This document shows positions 1 through 5,504 of a stretch of 7,965 nucleotides of DNA, one piece after another. The DNA comes from Gammaproteobacteria bacterium (GTDB taxonomy: Bacteria; Pseudomonadota; Gammaproteobacteria; GRL18). The translations under genes and the position numbers were made by a program. The DNA is taken from positions 1 to 7,965 of the forward strand of contig DAOVUK010000122.1 of NCBI GenBank assembly GCA_030632625.1, written 5' to 3'. Positions within the stretch are counted from its first letter, which is position 1. Each line of letters starts with the position of its first letter. The notes below the pieces were generated by a model. The model was given only the letters and a program-made list of their open reading frames with translations. It had not been told where the DNA came from and did not search any database.

Positions 1-75
1 AATCATGGCATCTATTAGCGTAATGACAATATTCTGTTCATCGCTATCAAATTTTTCAATTTCTTTTCCCCTTAA
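1..75 (-). pseudogene. Possible C-terminal fragment of an XRE-type regulator, running off the left edge
   Basis: Read on the minus strand, positions 75 to 1 are open and encode a peptide containing KFDSDEQNIVITLIDAMI. This resembles the acidic, helical tail that follows the HTH domain in many phage-repressor-like XRE proteins. A TGA (78-76) lies directly upstream in the same frame and there is no start codon near it. The stretch is therefore a fragment or a frameshifted gene whose remainder lies outside the window. The assignment rests on a short residue pattern and could be wrong. Confidence 0.3.
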
Positions 76-78
76 TCA

Positions 79-355
79 GATATTCTGACTCTATTTACAT
101 TATAGTGTAATTTTAAATAATAAAAGAGTGAGTTTTGTTGATAATTTTAAAGTATATGATAAAGATTCGTATTCAGCTGCTTTGATAAAGAAATTTTATG
201 GTAGAATAAATATCATTCATAAAAATACTCGCTTCTTAATAATTCTGTAATTCCTTGCCGGATTTAGTTAGATGGAGTTGTATGCTGTTATGATTGTTCG
301 GCAAAAAACAATATATTAACCTGTTGAAATATAAACTATTGTTGACTGAAAAGCT
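79..355. other. Gene-poor A+T-rich stretch left of the att site
   Basis: No recognisable gene is present. The only frame of note is GTG 128 to TAA 250 on the plus strand (40 codons, containing DNFKVYDKDSYSAALIKKFY), which has no clear ribosome binding site and matches no family I know. Inverted 7-bp arms AACAATA (307-313) and TATTGTT (337-343) lie just before the tRNA fragment. They could be integrase or excisionase sites, but could equally be chance in such A+T-rich DNA. Confidence 0.35.
95..110 (-). promoter_or_regulatory. Palindrome containing a perfect minus-strand -10 box
   Basis: TTACATTATAGTGTAA is a 16-bp inverted repeat with one mismatched pair. On the minus strand it contains TATAAT (104-99). 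A -10 box overlapped by a palindrome is the layout expected of an autoregulated repressor promoter and would point toward the regulator fragment at 75-1. No good -35 box is visible and no start codon follows before a stop, so any gene it served is broken. Confidence 0.3.
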
Positions 356-402
356 GGCTCATAACCCGAAGGTCGTAAGTTCAAATCTTGCCCCCGCTAC
401 CA
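356..402 (+). other. 3' half of initiator tRNA-Met: probable integrase attachment site
   Basis: The sequence covers the anticodon loop CTCATAA with the 3' side of its stem (CCCGA), the variable region, a T-arm and an acceptor 3' strand ending ACCA. The T-stem pairs GTAAG with CTTGC around TTCAAAT, and the T-G wobble is in the same place as in the E. coli initiator tRNA. The D-arm, the 5' acceptor strand and the correct 5' anticodon stem are missing, because upstream DNA diverges at about 356. It cannot be a working tRNA. Integrating elements that use the 3' end of a tRNA gene leave exactly such a partial copy at the distal junction. The tRNA-type terminator just downstream suggests the element lies to the left and older chromosome or a second element to the right. 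Confidence 0.8.
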
Positions 403-417
403 ATATTCTTTAAGAAA

Positions 418-447
418 AGCAGTTACTTGTAAGCAACTGCTTTTTTT
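418..447 (+). terminator. Rho-independent terminator behind the tRNA fragment
   Basis: The stem pairs GCAGTT (419-424) with AACTGC (435-440), extended by CTT/AAG across one A-C mismatch, with a two-base loop and a run of seven T. It starts 16 bases after the CCA end, which is where a tRNA gene terminator normally sits. It is probably the original terminator of the tRNA gene, retained at the junction. Confidence 0.75.
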
Positions 448-467
448 ATGTCTGGACGAAAAATCTG

Positions 468-490
468 TTAGCCCAAAATTAGCCCAAACC
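468..490. repeat. TTAGCCC direct repeats beside the att site
   Basis: TTAGCCCAAA occurs twice in tandem with an 11-bp period (468-477 and 479-488), and TTAGCCC occurs again at 545-551. Short direct repeats this close to a tRNA 3' end are typical of the arm-type binding sites of tyrosine integrases. If so, the DNA to the right of the tRNA fragment may also belong, or have belonged, to an integrative element. No integrase gene is present in the window. Confidence 0.45.
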
Positions 491-568
491 AATAATAGTA
501 AATTTTCGAAAACTCTAGTTTTGACCTTCGGTCTTTTGACACTTTTAGCCCGTTAAAATTACCAGATT

Positions 569-805
569 TTATTTTTTAATATTATCTTCGTCTACATATT
601 CAACTATGTCTTCAATTGGGCATTTAAAATATTTACACATTCGGTTCAAATTTTCCGAACCAGTATTATATCCTTTTTGATTGATCATCCTTGAACGTGT
701 CATTCTATGGATGCTGGTTTCCTCAGCAACTTCACCAATGGTTATCTTTCTTCCATCAGTAAATTCCCTTTTGGCAATCATTTCTTTTAGTTTAAATCGC
801 AACAT
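569..805 (-). CDS. Small Cro/C1-type HTH regulator
   Basis: This 78-residue protein is almost entirely one XRE/Cro-C1 helix-turn-helix domain. The HTH core starts near residue 21 with ITIGEVAEETSIHRMTRSRM, followed by the supporting helix LNRMCKYFKCPIEDIVEYV at residues 53-71. The form matches the small HTH_26-like class: a basic N-terminal helix, a recognition helix, then the 'C.YF.C.IEDI.EY' helix. Such proteins bind short palindromic operators and often act as antitoxins or element regulators. No toxin is adjacent. An 18-bp inverted repeat lies 33 bp upstream of the start, suggesting autoregulation. A candidate minus-strand promoter is TTGATA (856-851) with a weak TAAGAA -10 (833-828), 17 bp apart. 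The gene is intact and may control the element ending at the att site. Confidence 0.85.
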   Translation of the reverse strand: MLRFKLKEMIAKREFTDGRKITIGEVAEETSIHRMTRSRMINQKGYNTGSENLNRMCKYFKCPIEDIVEYVDEDNIKK

Positions 806-837
806 TAATTTATTATCTGAAAGTTAATTCTTACAAA

Positions 838-855
838 TGATACACAAAAGTATCA
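838..855. promoter_or_regulatory. Operator-like inverted repeat upstream of the HTH gene
   Basis: TGATAC-ACAAAA-GTATCA has perfect 6-bp arms and a 6-bp spacer. It ends 33 bp before the start codon of the small HTH regulator and overlaps the candidate -35 box, as expected for a site of negative autoregulation. The function is inferred from position and symmetry. Confidence 0.45.
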
Positions 856-904
856 AATAAAGCTTGCATTAATCATTTTGTGATGACTATGTAATCAAGT
901 GATG

Positions 905-954
905 CATATAGGGGACTTTCACCCCATTAGTTTATGCCCATGCTGGGCGTACAC
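905..954 (-). other. Possible group II intron 5'-end remnant
   Basis: Read on the minus strand, the stretch begins GTGTACGCCCAGCATGGGC, followed 8 bases on by GGGGTGAAAGTCCCC. A GUGYG-like 5' end, a short CGCCC/GGGC hairpin and the 'GGGUGAAAGUCCC' stem-loop together resemble the start of domain I of many bacterial group II introns. The visible stems are GCCCA/TGGGC and GGGG/CCCC. Nothing further of the intron is recognisable: no reverse transcriptase gene, and no domain V before the HTH regulator. It would be a truncated copy. The identification is from remembered sequence pattern and needs a covariance-model search. Confidence 0.45.
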
Positions 955-958
955 CAGG

Positions 959-1066
959 GTATCGAGCAGGTTGCTGGGTATATGCGATTTTTTAAAAACT
1001 TATGAGTGTTCCGAAAGAACATTGTTTTTTAATAACCTCTTTCCTTGACCCAGCAACAGCTCATAC
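959..1066. repeat. Long imperfect inverted repeat forming a nested hairpin
   Basis: GTTGCTGGGT (970-979) pairs perfectly with ACCCAGCAAC (1048-1057). The pairing extends outward through GAGC/GCTC and GTAT/ATAC with small bulges, about 18 pairs in all. Inside are AAAAAC/GTTTTT and a small hairpin TGTTC-CGAAA-GAACA (1007-1021). The structure lies between the putative intron end and the AraC remnant. It could be a MITE-like insertion, a structured RNA, or the stem-loop target that some group II introns (class C) insert beside. No flanking direct repeat was found. Confidence 0.45.
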
Positions 1067-1155
1067 ATGCGTTCTCAATCTACTACCCATCTTTTGCTTT
1101 CCGACAGTGGGCCGGCATTTCACCTCGTGAATTTCGTCAGCATGAAGACCATTAG
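1061..1155 (+). pseudogene. Frameshifted C-terminal remnant of an AraC-family regulator
   Basis: One frame gives QSTTH (1076-1090). A second frame, overlapping by one base, continues SFAFRQWAGISPREFRQ and ends at TAG 1153-1155. Joined, this is the recognition-helix end of an AraC/XylS DNA-binding domain, whose usual form is close to 'GYQSTTHFSFAFRQWAGISPREFR'. The join lost about one residue and shifted the frame. A stop at 1046-1048 closes the first frame upstream, and the ligand-binding and first HTH parts are absent. The gene is dead, and the remnant ends 84 bp before the Phd start codon. Confidence 0.6.
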
Positions 1156-1176
1156 ATGACAATCTTATGACCGAAC

Positions 1177-1205
1177 TTGCATAGGTACGTAATTAAGGCT
1201 ATATT
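1177..1205 (+). promoter_or_regulatory. Promoter of the Phd/ParE operon
   Basis: TTGCAT (1177-1182) and TATATT (1200-1205) are separated by 17 bp, and the start codon follows 33 bp after the -10 box. A ribosome binding site GGAAAG (1228-1233) precedes the ATG by 5 bases. The interval 1199-1219 is rich in TATA-like symmetric sequence and may hold the antitoxin operator. This last point is a guess. Confidence 0.5.
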
Positions 1206-1238
1206 TAATACTATATACAATTCTTATGGAAAGCTCTC

Positions 1239-1514
1239 ATGCGATTAAGTAACTCAGTAAAACCCATTAGTTACCTGAAACAGCACACAGCGGAAATAAT
1301 AAAAACAGTGCATAACAATAATGAGGCTATGGTAATTACCCAGAATGGTGAAGCAAAAGTTGTCATTCTTGATATTGCAGCCTATGAGCAAAGTCAGGAA
1401 ACATTGGCTTTACTGAAAATGCTGGCACAAAGTAAAAATGCTTACCAAAGAGGTGAGCACAAGACAGCAAAGAAAGCTTTTTCTGATATTCGAAAAGCCA
1501 TCAAGACCACGTGA
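1239..1514 (+). CDS. Phd/YefM-family antitoxin
   Basis: This 91-residue protein has the Phd/YefM fold pattern. An N-terminal segment (residues 3-25, SNSVKPISYLKQHTAEIIKT) forms the first strand and helix. It is followed by the signature 'VITQNGEAKVVILDIAAYE' at residues 32-50, the strand-turn-strand and dimerisation part that binds operator DNA. Residues 51-91 form the flexible, basic tail that in this family wraps and neutralises the toxin. The antitoxin also represses its own promoter, alone and with the toxin. Its TGA overlaps the toxin's GTG start by 4 bp, the classic coupling of a type II TA pair. The start is supported by GGAAAG five bases upstream. The gene is intact. Confidence 0.9.
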   Translation: MRLSNSVKPISYLKQHTAEIIKTVHNNNEAMVITQNGEAKVVILDIAAYEQSQETLALLKMLAQSKNAYQRGEHKTAKKAFSDIRKAIKTT

Positions 1515-1843
1515 GTTTGAAAAAATACCGTATCAGGATAACATTCCCGGCAGAGCACGATATCCTTGATATATTCGATTATATTTCAAGAAAAGACACT
1601 ATTGAAAATGCCGAATACGTACTCAGAGAAATTGAAGGTTTAATATTAAGTCTGGACACAAATCCACAACGCGGTCATTTTCCTGAGGAGTTGCTAGATC
1701 ACGGTATAAAATCATTTCGTGAAGTGCTTTTTAAACCGTATAGAATTATTTACGAAGTTATGAATAAGGAAGTAGTAATACATCTTTGTGTAGACGGGCG
1801 TCGAGACATGCAAACACTATTAACAAGACGTTTAGTTCGCTGA
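1511..1843 (+). CDS. ParE/RelE-superfamily toxin
   Basis: This 110-residue toxin of the RelE/ParE superfamily starts at GTG inside the antitoxin stop (GTGA). Residues 10-45 (ITFPAEHDILDIFDYISRKD and onward) are the two N-terminal helices. 'REVLFKPYRIIYEV' (residues 70-83) and 'VDGRRDMQTLLTRRL' (94-108) are the conserved strands and C-terminus of the ParE-like branch. RelE members cleave mRNA on the ribosome and ParE members poison DNA gyrase. The pattern here favours the ParE-like side, but the target cannot be read from sequence. Length is normal and no residue is obviously lost, so the pair is probably functional. No strong terminator follows. Confidence 0.88.
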   Translation: MSLKKYRIRITFPAEHDILDIFDYISRKDTIENAEYVLREIEGLILSLDTNPQRGHFPEELLDHGIKSFREVLFKPYRIIYEVMNKEVVIHLCVDGRRDMQTLLTRRLVR

Positions 1844-1962
1844 TGCGCAAAAAAAAACCGTTTGCAGCAGGGTACCTCAAATTTGACTCGAGTTTGAAAA
1901 AAGAGCAGTATCGAAGGTACTGTTTGTTCACCCCTTTTCCTTCCTATTTATAGAGTATAGTT

Positions 1963-2499
1963 ATGTCGTTTTCTTTACTTCATGATAAATTTCCTGAGAT
2001 GGCAATGCAAGAACAGCGATCTTTCAGGCTATACGATCACAACGAATTGCCCGATGATGAGTATAGCTTGATGGAGTTATATTGTAATGATATCAACTGT
2101 GATTGTCGCAGGGTTCATTTTCTAGTTGTTTCAAATAATACAAAAACACATTTGGCTGAAATGTCTTTTGGTTGGGAAAGTCTGTCCTATTATGAAAAGT
2201 TTATGGGGATAAATGATCCTGAGTTAATCAATGAAATGACAGGTCTGTCATTAAACCCACTATCAGAGCAATCAGAATATGCACCCGCATTATTAAATAT
2301 CATAAACAATGAGGTTTTGCAGGATAGGAATTACGTCAAGAGATTACAACGGCATTATCAATTATTTAAAGAAAAAGTTTATGAAGAGGCACGTATTAAA
2401 AATCAAAGTAAAACAATCACCTATTCCCAAACAAAAACGGGCAGAAATGAGCCTTGTCCTTGTGGTTCTGGCAAAAAATACAAAAAATGTTGTTTGTAA
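1963..2499 (+). CDS. SEC-C motif protein with a second cysteine cluster
   Basis: This 178-residue protein ends in a textbook SEC-C zinc-binding motif, GRNEPCPCGSGKKYKKCC (residues 160-177). Its ligands are C165, C167, C176 and C177. The same motif terminates SecA, where it contacts SecB and the ribosome, but in small proteins like this one its role is mostly unknown. A second cluster, C41-x4-C46-x-C48 followed by RRVHF, lies near the N-terminus in a region common to a family of short SEC-C proteins of unknown function. The middle (residues 60-145) is helical and unremarkable. The ribosome binding site is weak (AGAG near 1952-1955). In the 119-bp gap before it is a small hairpin, CAGTA/TACTG (1906-1922). 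The gene seems to stand alone and is intact. Confidence 0.88.
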   Translation: MSFSLLHDKFPEMAMQEQRSFRLYDHNELPDDEYSLMELYCNDINCDCRRVHFLVVSNNTKTHLAEMSFGWESLSYYEKFMGINDPELINEMTGLSLNPLSEQSEYAPALLNIINNEVLQDRNYVKRLQRHYQLFKEKVYEEARIKNQSKTITYSQTKTGRNEPCPCGSGKKYKKCCL

Positions 2500-2632
2500 A
2501 ACAGCTTATCGGCACTTTATCGTTGGGAGTAACATATTCATGAACTGGATAATAAACAAAAGTCTGAGATTGAGCTTGAATAATCAACTATAATAATCTG
2601 ATGCATGAAGTAAACAGTGCCACTTTTTTTGA

Positions 2633-2743
2633 TCTCTGCCGATTCAGACAGTCATTGATAAGTTAATGGACGTTCCGGAACGTCACAATAAATGGTCAGA
2701 CAAGCTACTGACCGCCAATAAAATTCATGGGGTTTTTCAATAA
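2633..2743 (+). pseudogene. Short coding remnant, family not recognised
   Basis: After a TGA at 2630-2632 the frame is open for 36 codons. It reads SLPIQTVIDKLMDVPERH, then NKWSDKLLTANKIHGVFQ, and stops at 2741. The peptide has a normal protein-like composition and the look of a conserved C-terminus. It lacks a start codon upstream of the conserved part, so the beginning of the gene is gone. A good Shine-Dalgarno AGGAG (2753-2757) and an ATG (2767) follow at once, as if two genes once stood in an operon. I cannot assign a family. Confidence 0.3.
2669..2684. repeat. Perfect 16-bp palindrome
   Basis: GACGTTCCGGAACGTC is fully self-complementary with no spacer. It lies inside the remnant reading frame (codons for D-V-P-E-R), so it may be a coding coincidence. 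It could also be a dimeric regulator site or recombination target. Confidence 0.45.
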
Positions 2744-2766
2744 TCCTGTATCAGGAGCAGGTTAAT

Positions 2767-3049
2767 ATGGGAACGGTACGTCCCGAGGATATTCCTCATT
2801 ATACAATTGATACTCAGAGATAATTGCTGGCCTAAATGTAAAGAAAATGGTGCTATTTTGATCAGTTCCAGTTGGGATCGTAATAGACACTCTGAAAAAA
2901 ACATCGCTAAGGAAATGAAAGCAAAATATTTCCCTTATTTAAGGGTGTTGCAGAGATTACTACTTTCAAGGTCAGATGTCGGCCCTAAACGGTCAGTCAG
3001 AGATACACTACTGAACGGCAGCTTCGTGGTGAGAGCAGACCTTCGGTGA
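2767..3049 (+). pseudogene. Possible frameshifted gene with intact start region
   Basis: ATG 2767 is preceded by AGGAG at a 9-base distance and gives MGTVRPEDIPHYTIDTQR before TAA at 2821. A second frame, open from before 2807 to 3049, can take over at about 2812-2820. It continues RDNCWPKCKENGAILISSSW and further residues. A single indel near 2815 would join them into one protein of roughly 90 residues. The start context makes the first part credible. The second part has no family I recognise, and its end (past about 2960) may be non-coding. Confidence 0.25.
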
Positions 3050-3081
3050 AAATGTGGGTTTTGACCTTTAGCGGTATATTT

Positions 3082-3179
3082 ATGATTTTTTATACAGTTT
3101 GACTAAGTGAAAAAGCAGCAATTACAAGTATATGGTTTTGATGTGAAATCAACATATATTAAACTGTCATGATTTTTTA
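3082..3179. mobile_element. MITE-like insertion with 11-bp flanking direct repeats
   Basis: ATGATTTTTTA occurs at 3082-3092 and again at 3169-3179. One base inside each copy are the inverted arms ACAGTTT (3094-3100) and AAACTGT (3161-3167). The 76-bp interior (3093-3168) is non-coding and contains a hairpin, TATATG..TTGAT / ATCAA-CATATA (3129-3158). Direct repeat outside, inverted repeat inside and no gene is the layout of a miniature transposable element with its target duplication. The arms are short and the direct repeat is rich in T, so chance is not excluded. Confidence 0.4.
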
Positions 3180-3355
3180 CGTAGCGTCGGAATCGTCCAA
3201 AACAGCACTTTGGGAATTCTACTCGAAAAAATATTTTGGAGCGAAAGCGATAATTTCAACCCCCCTATAAATCCAAAATCACATTAAAGATTAAACAGTT
3301 ATTTTTGAGTACTGAACAGCAATTCAGCGTATAGCTAATAATGAGTCAACTTTAC

Positions 3356-3566
3356 TCAAAGCGAGTAAAAATAGCTGTCATTTTGGCGAATATATTTTGA
3401 CAGCGTTGTTTCTTCAGCATCAAAAAGCTTTACTCCAACAATTGCAGTAACTTCAAAAACTGCTCCTATGGAGCATTTAAGATCACCTTTTTCTATACGT
3501 TGGAGTAATCCTCTGGAAATACCAGCACGTTCAGAAACTTCCTATGCGGTACGGAAAGCATAATCA
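3356..3566 (-). pseudogene. HipB-like XRE regulator interrupted by an amber codon
   Basis: The minus strand reads NDYAFRTA, then TAG (3544-3542), then EVSERAGISRGLLQRIEKGD. It continues through CSIGAVFEVTAIVGVKLFDA and ends at TGA 3358-3356. This is a HipB-type XRE helix-turn-helix. The HTH is 'TA*EVSERAGISRGLLQRIEKGD', and the following 'G.VFEV..IVGV.LFDA' segment is characteristic of regulators paired with HipA kinases. Restoring the usual glutamine needs one C-to-T reversal (CAG to TAG). The 5' end would overlap the last codons of the gene upstream, with no evident start there. The C-terminus diverges after LSKYIRQ from the form expected of this class. No HipA gene follows, so this is an orphan, dead antitoxin. 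Confidence 0.7.
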
Positions 3567-4202
3567 TTCTTCCAAAAAATCACCTGAACCTAACACAAAA
3601 TTAAAATTACCTTCACCACAGATATTTTCCAGTTGCTTAATAATTCTTTCTGACTGTTTATAAGTCTCATTGGGACCATTGATATAAAACGGTTTACCAT
3701 CTTTACCAAAAGAATATTTTTCAGGGCAGACTGATTTTTCTATATCACCAAAGATAGCTTTATACTTTCTATAATCTGAATGAGGCGCAAAGCCAAGGTC
3801 ACGAGCGTAGCTTACTGCGCCTTCTACAAGCTTTCTAAGACATGCCGGATGAACATTTTCTATATTTCCTTCATTGCCACGAATTAATCTTGGTTTTAGA
3901 AAATCTTCATATTCCTTTTCATCATTAATGGTAAACATGGCATCTTTTACGCCAAGGCAATATATGTCCACGACAAAAGCGCTACATCCAATCTCACCAC
4001 CAGGGGAACGTCTTGAAATAACAATAGTACCCAGTCCGGTTTCATGCAGATTATCTGGTACCAGACAATCATGAATAGGATATTTTGAAAATAACGTAAC
4101 CGGGTTAGTATTAGACAATGTATTTGAAAGTTTTTTTACCAGATTTTGTTTCTGTTTTCTCTTTTTAAGTTTCTTTTGTCGCTTCTGTTCACTGGTTGCC
4201 AT
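3564..4202 (-). CDS. Conserved protein of unknown function, last intact gene of the exonuclease operon
   Basis: This 212-residue soluble protein has no signal peptide or membrane segment. Residues 5-24 are very basic (KRQKKLKKRKQKQNLVKK), fitting nucleic-acid contact. The core looks conserved: IHDCLV (43-48), 'LGTIVISRRSPGGEIGCSAF' (57-76), VDIYCLGVKDAMF (78-90), HPACLRKLVEGAVSYARDLGF (118-138) followed by a DYRKYK element (143-148), and FGKDGKPFYINGPNE (165-179). I recall this pattern from a widespread uncharacterised bacterial family sometimes found with SEC-C proteins, but I know no function. It starts 15 bp after the stop of the DUF2786 gene with an AGGG ribosome binding site, so it is cotranscribed. 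No catalytic motif is recognisable. Confidence 0.83.
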   Translation of the reverse strand: MATSEQKRQKKLKKRKQKQNLVKKLSNTLSNTNPVTLFSKYPIHDCLVPDNLHETGLGTIVISRRSPGGEIGCSAFVVDIYCLGVKDAMFTINDEKEYEDFLKPRLIRGNEGNIENVHPACLRKLVEGAVSYARDLGFAPHSDYRKYKAIFGDIEKSVCPEKYSFGKDGKPFYINGPNETYKQSERIIKQLENICGEGNFNFVLGSGDFLEE

Positions 4203-4217
4203 TATTTACCCTGTTCT

Positions 4218-4871
4218 TCATGATATAGCATATTGATTATTATTGATTTGTGGATTGACTGACAAGCTTGCCCCGAACTCATGACCGGCTTGACTATAAT
4301 ATGATCGACTTTGTCTGCCTGCACGAACATCACCGTGTTCATCGTTGATGTACCTATCATTGGCAGAGCTTCGGACAAGACGAATATCAGCAGCAACCAG
4401 GCCTGTGCCTGGAATTATAACCTTCTTATTTTTCTTTTCCTCCTCTAAAATTTCCTGGCATGACTGATAAACACCAAGAGCAGCGCCATTTCTAAATGAT
4501 GCTGATTTACCTTTGCTTTCCATTCGGATCGCTTTTAACACGTAATTTATGATTAATATTGCTGTTGTTCGGTTTGCCAAAGTACCAATCACAATATGTC
4601 GGGCAGGAGGATTAGGGTTGATAATGTATTCACATTGATACAAATCTGTAATGGCGCTATAAATGGTACGGTTCCATCGCTGAACATTTTTTCCATGTGA
4701 CTCACCAATATCCTCACTTTCAACCTCTGTAAGAGAAGTCATGCTCATGTCATTTTCAGCAAGTAATTTCTGTGCTCGTTTAAGTGCAACCTGAGCTTCA
4801 TGAGGGTTGGGATTATTGGCACTGAGAGCCAGTAGTTTTTTTATTCGATCAATTAATTTGTTTTGTTCCAT
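4218..4871 (-). CDS. DUF2786 domain protein
   Basis: This 217-residue protein has an N-terminal DUF2786 domain (about residues 3-43: DRIKKLLALSANNPNPHEAQ, then the KRAQKLLAEND helix). This short helical module is common in phage, plasmid and island proteins. Residues 60-150 hold a second conserved region, with NRTIYSAITDLYQCEYI and an 'IGTLANRTTAILIINYVLKAI' helix; the combination is usual for the family. The tail ends with AGHEFGASLSVN. The molecular role is unknown, and its usual company suggests DNA metabolism or regulation on mobile elements. AGGAT lies 5 bases before the ATG. The gene begins 27 bp after the exonuclease stop and ends 15 bp before the next start, so the three form one unit. 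Confidence 0.9.
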   Translation of the reverse strand: MEQNKLIDRIKKLLALSANNPNPHEAQVALKRAQKLLAENDMSMTSLTEVESEDIGESHGKNVQRWNRTIYSAITDLYQCEYIINPNPPARHIVIGTLANRTTAILIINYVLKAIRMESKGKSASFRNGAALGVYQSCQEILEEEKKNKKVIIPGTGLVAADIRLVRSSANDRYINDEHGDVRAGRQSRSYYSQAGHEFGASLSVNPQINNNQYAIS

Positions 4872-4898
4872 GAATTATCCTGATTTTAAGATCCAGCC

Positions 4899-5504
4899 TT
4901 ATATTTTTCCATTTACCGCTTTGATAACCCGTTGAGTGATCACACAATCAGCCAATGCCCTGTGCGCTATCAAATCTCTCACATCAATATTTTGCTGCCT
5001 GGCGGCATTAATTAACTTCTGCCATTTATAGCTTCTTCTGTAGCTATCCCATTGACCGTAAAACTTAGCGTACCAGATCATTGCACAGATAATGGTATCA
5101 GAACCTTTCAACCCAGAGAAATCAAGCTGTGAGCCTGATTGCCGGATCATACGTAAATCAAATCCAGCATTATATATGATCATTCTCTTTTCTTTGAAAA
5201 TAGACATGAGCTGATTGTGGATTTTAGAATAATCTGGTGCATCCACAACCATATCATTGGTGATCCCATGAATCCTTATCACTTCTTCTGGTATGGTCGT
5301 TTTGGGTTTAACTAACGTATTCAGCAAGGGTTCGGCAGTTTCAGCATCAATAACTGATATTTCACAAATCTCATCACGGTAACCAAGTCCAGTGGTTTCT
5401 GTATCCAGAATAGTAGCGTTTTGCAAATTAATGTGCTTAATATCCAAATAACAAATATCCTTAAAATTGTAACTAAAGCCGGTCTGTTTTAATTCATTTG
5501 ACAT
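4899..5504 (-). CDS. DnaQ-like (DEDDh) 3'-5' exonuclease
   Basis: This 201-residue exonuclease of the DnaQ/RNase T superfamily should remove nucleotides from 3' ends with two metal ions. All catalytic positions are present. Exo I is ILDTETTGLG, with D34 and E36. Exo II is YNAGFDLRMI, with D116. Exo III is HRALADC, with H181 and D186, giving the DEDDh type. IHGIT (78-82) is the usual substrate-loop motif. The protein is single-domain with a short N-terminal extension (1-30). Similar stand-alone exonucleases occur on phages, plasmids and integrative elements. The ATG lies inside the 3' end of the upstream frameshifted gene (16-bp overlap), implying translational coupling. The ribosome binding site is poor, consistent with coupling. 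Confidence 0.93.
   Translation of the reverse strand: MSNELKQTGFSYNFKDICYLDIKHINLQNATILDTETTGLGYRDEICEISVIDAETAEPLLNTLVKPKTTIPEEVIRIHGITNDMVVDAPDYSKIHNQLMSIFKEKRMIIYNAGFDLRMIRQSGSQLDFSGLKGSDTIICAMIWYAKFYGQWDSYRRSYKWQKLINAARQQNIDVRDLIAHRALADCVITQRVIKAVNGKI

Larger units (their letters stand above)
2500..3355. other. Decayed region without an intact gene
   Basis: Only short coding fragments are visible here: 2633-2743 and 2767-3049, annotated separately. A perfect 16-bp palindrome (2669-2684) and a MITE-like structure (3082-3179) are also present. Positions 2500-2632 and 3180-3355 show nothing I can identify on either strand beyond short hairpins. The pattern of fragments with stops in every frame suggests remnants of an older mobile element. 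Confidence 0.5.

Noticed and set aside
340..402. A complete, functional tRNA-Met gene
   Set aside because: There is no D-arm, no 5' acceptor strand and no matching 5' anticodon stem upstream of 356.
2309..2593. A second plus-strand reading frame of 94 codons
   Set aside because: It overlaps the well-supported SEC-C gene in another frame and has no family features.
3874..4074. A 66-codon plus-strand frame opposite the conserved unknown gene
   Set aside because: It is antisense to a gene with strong protein-like conservation, and no ribosome binding site or motif is seen.
4202..4396. A 64-codon minus-strand frame within the DUF2786 gene
   Set aside because: It is in the wrong frame relative to the DUF2786 protein, with no recognisable content.
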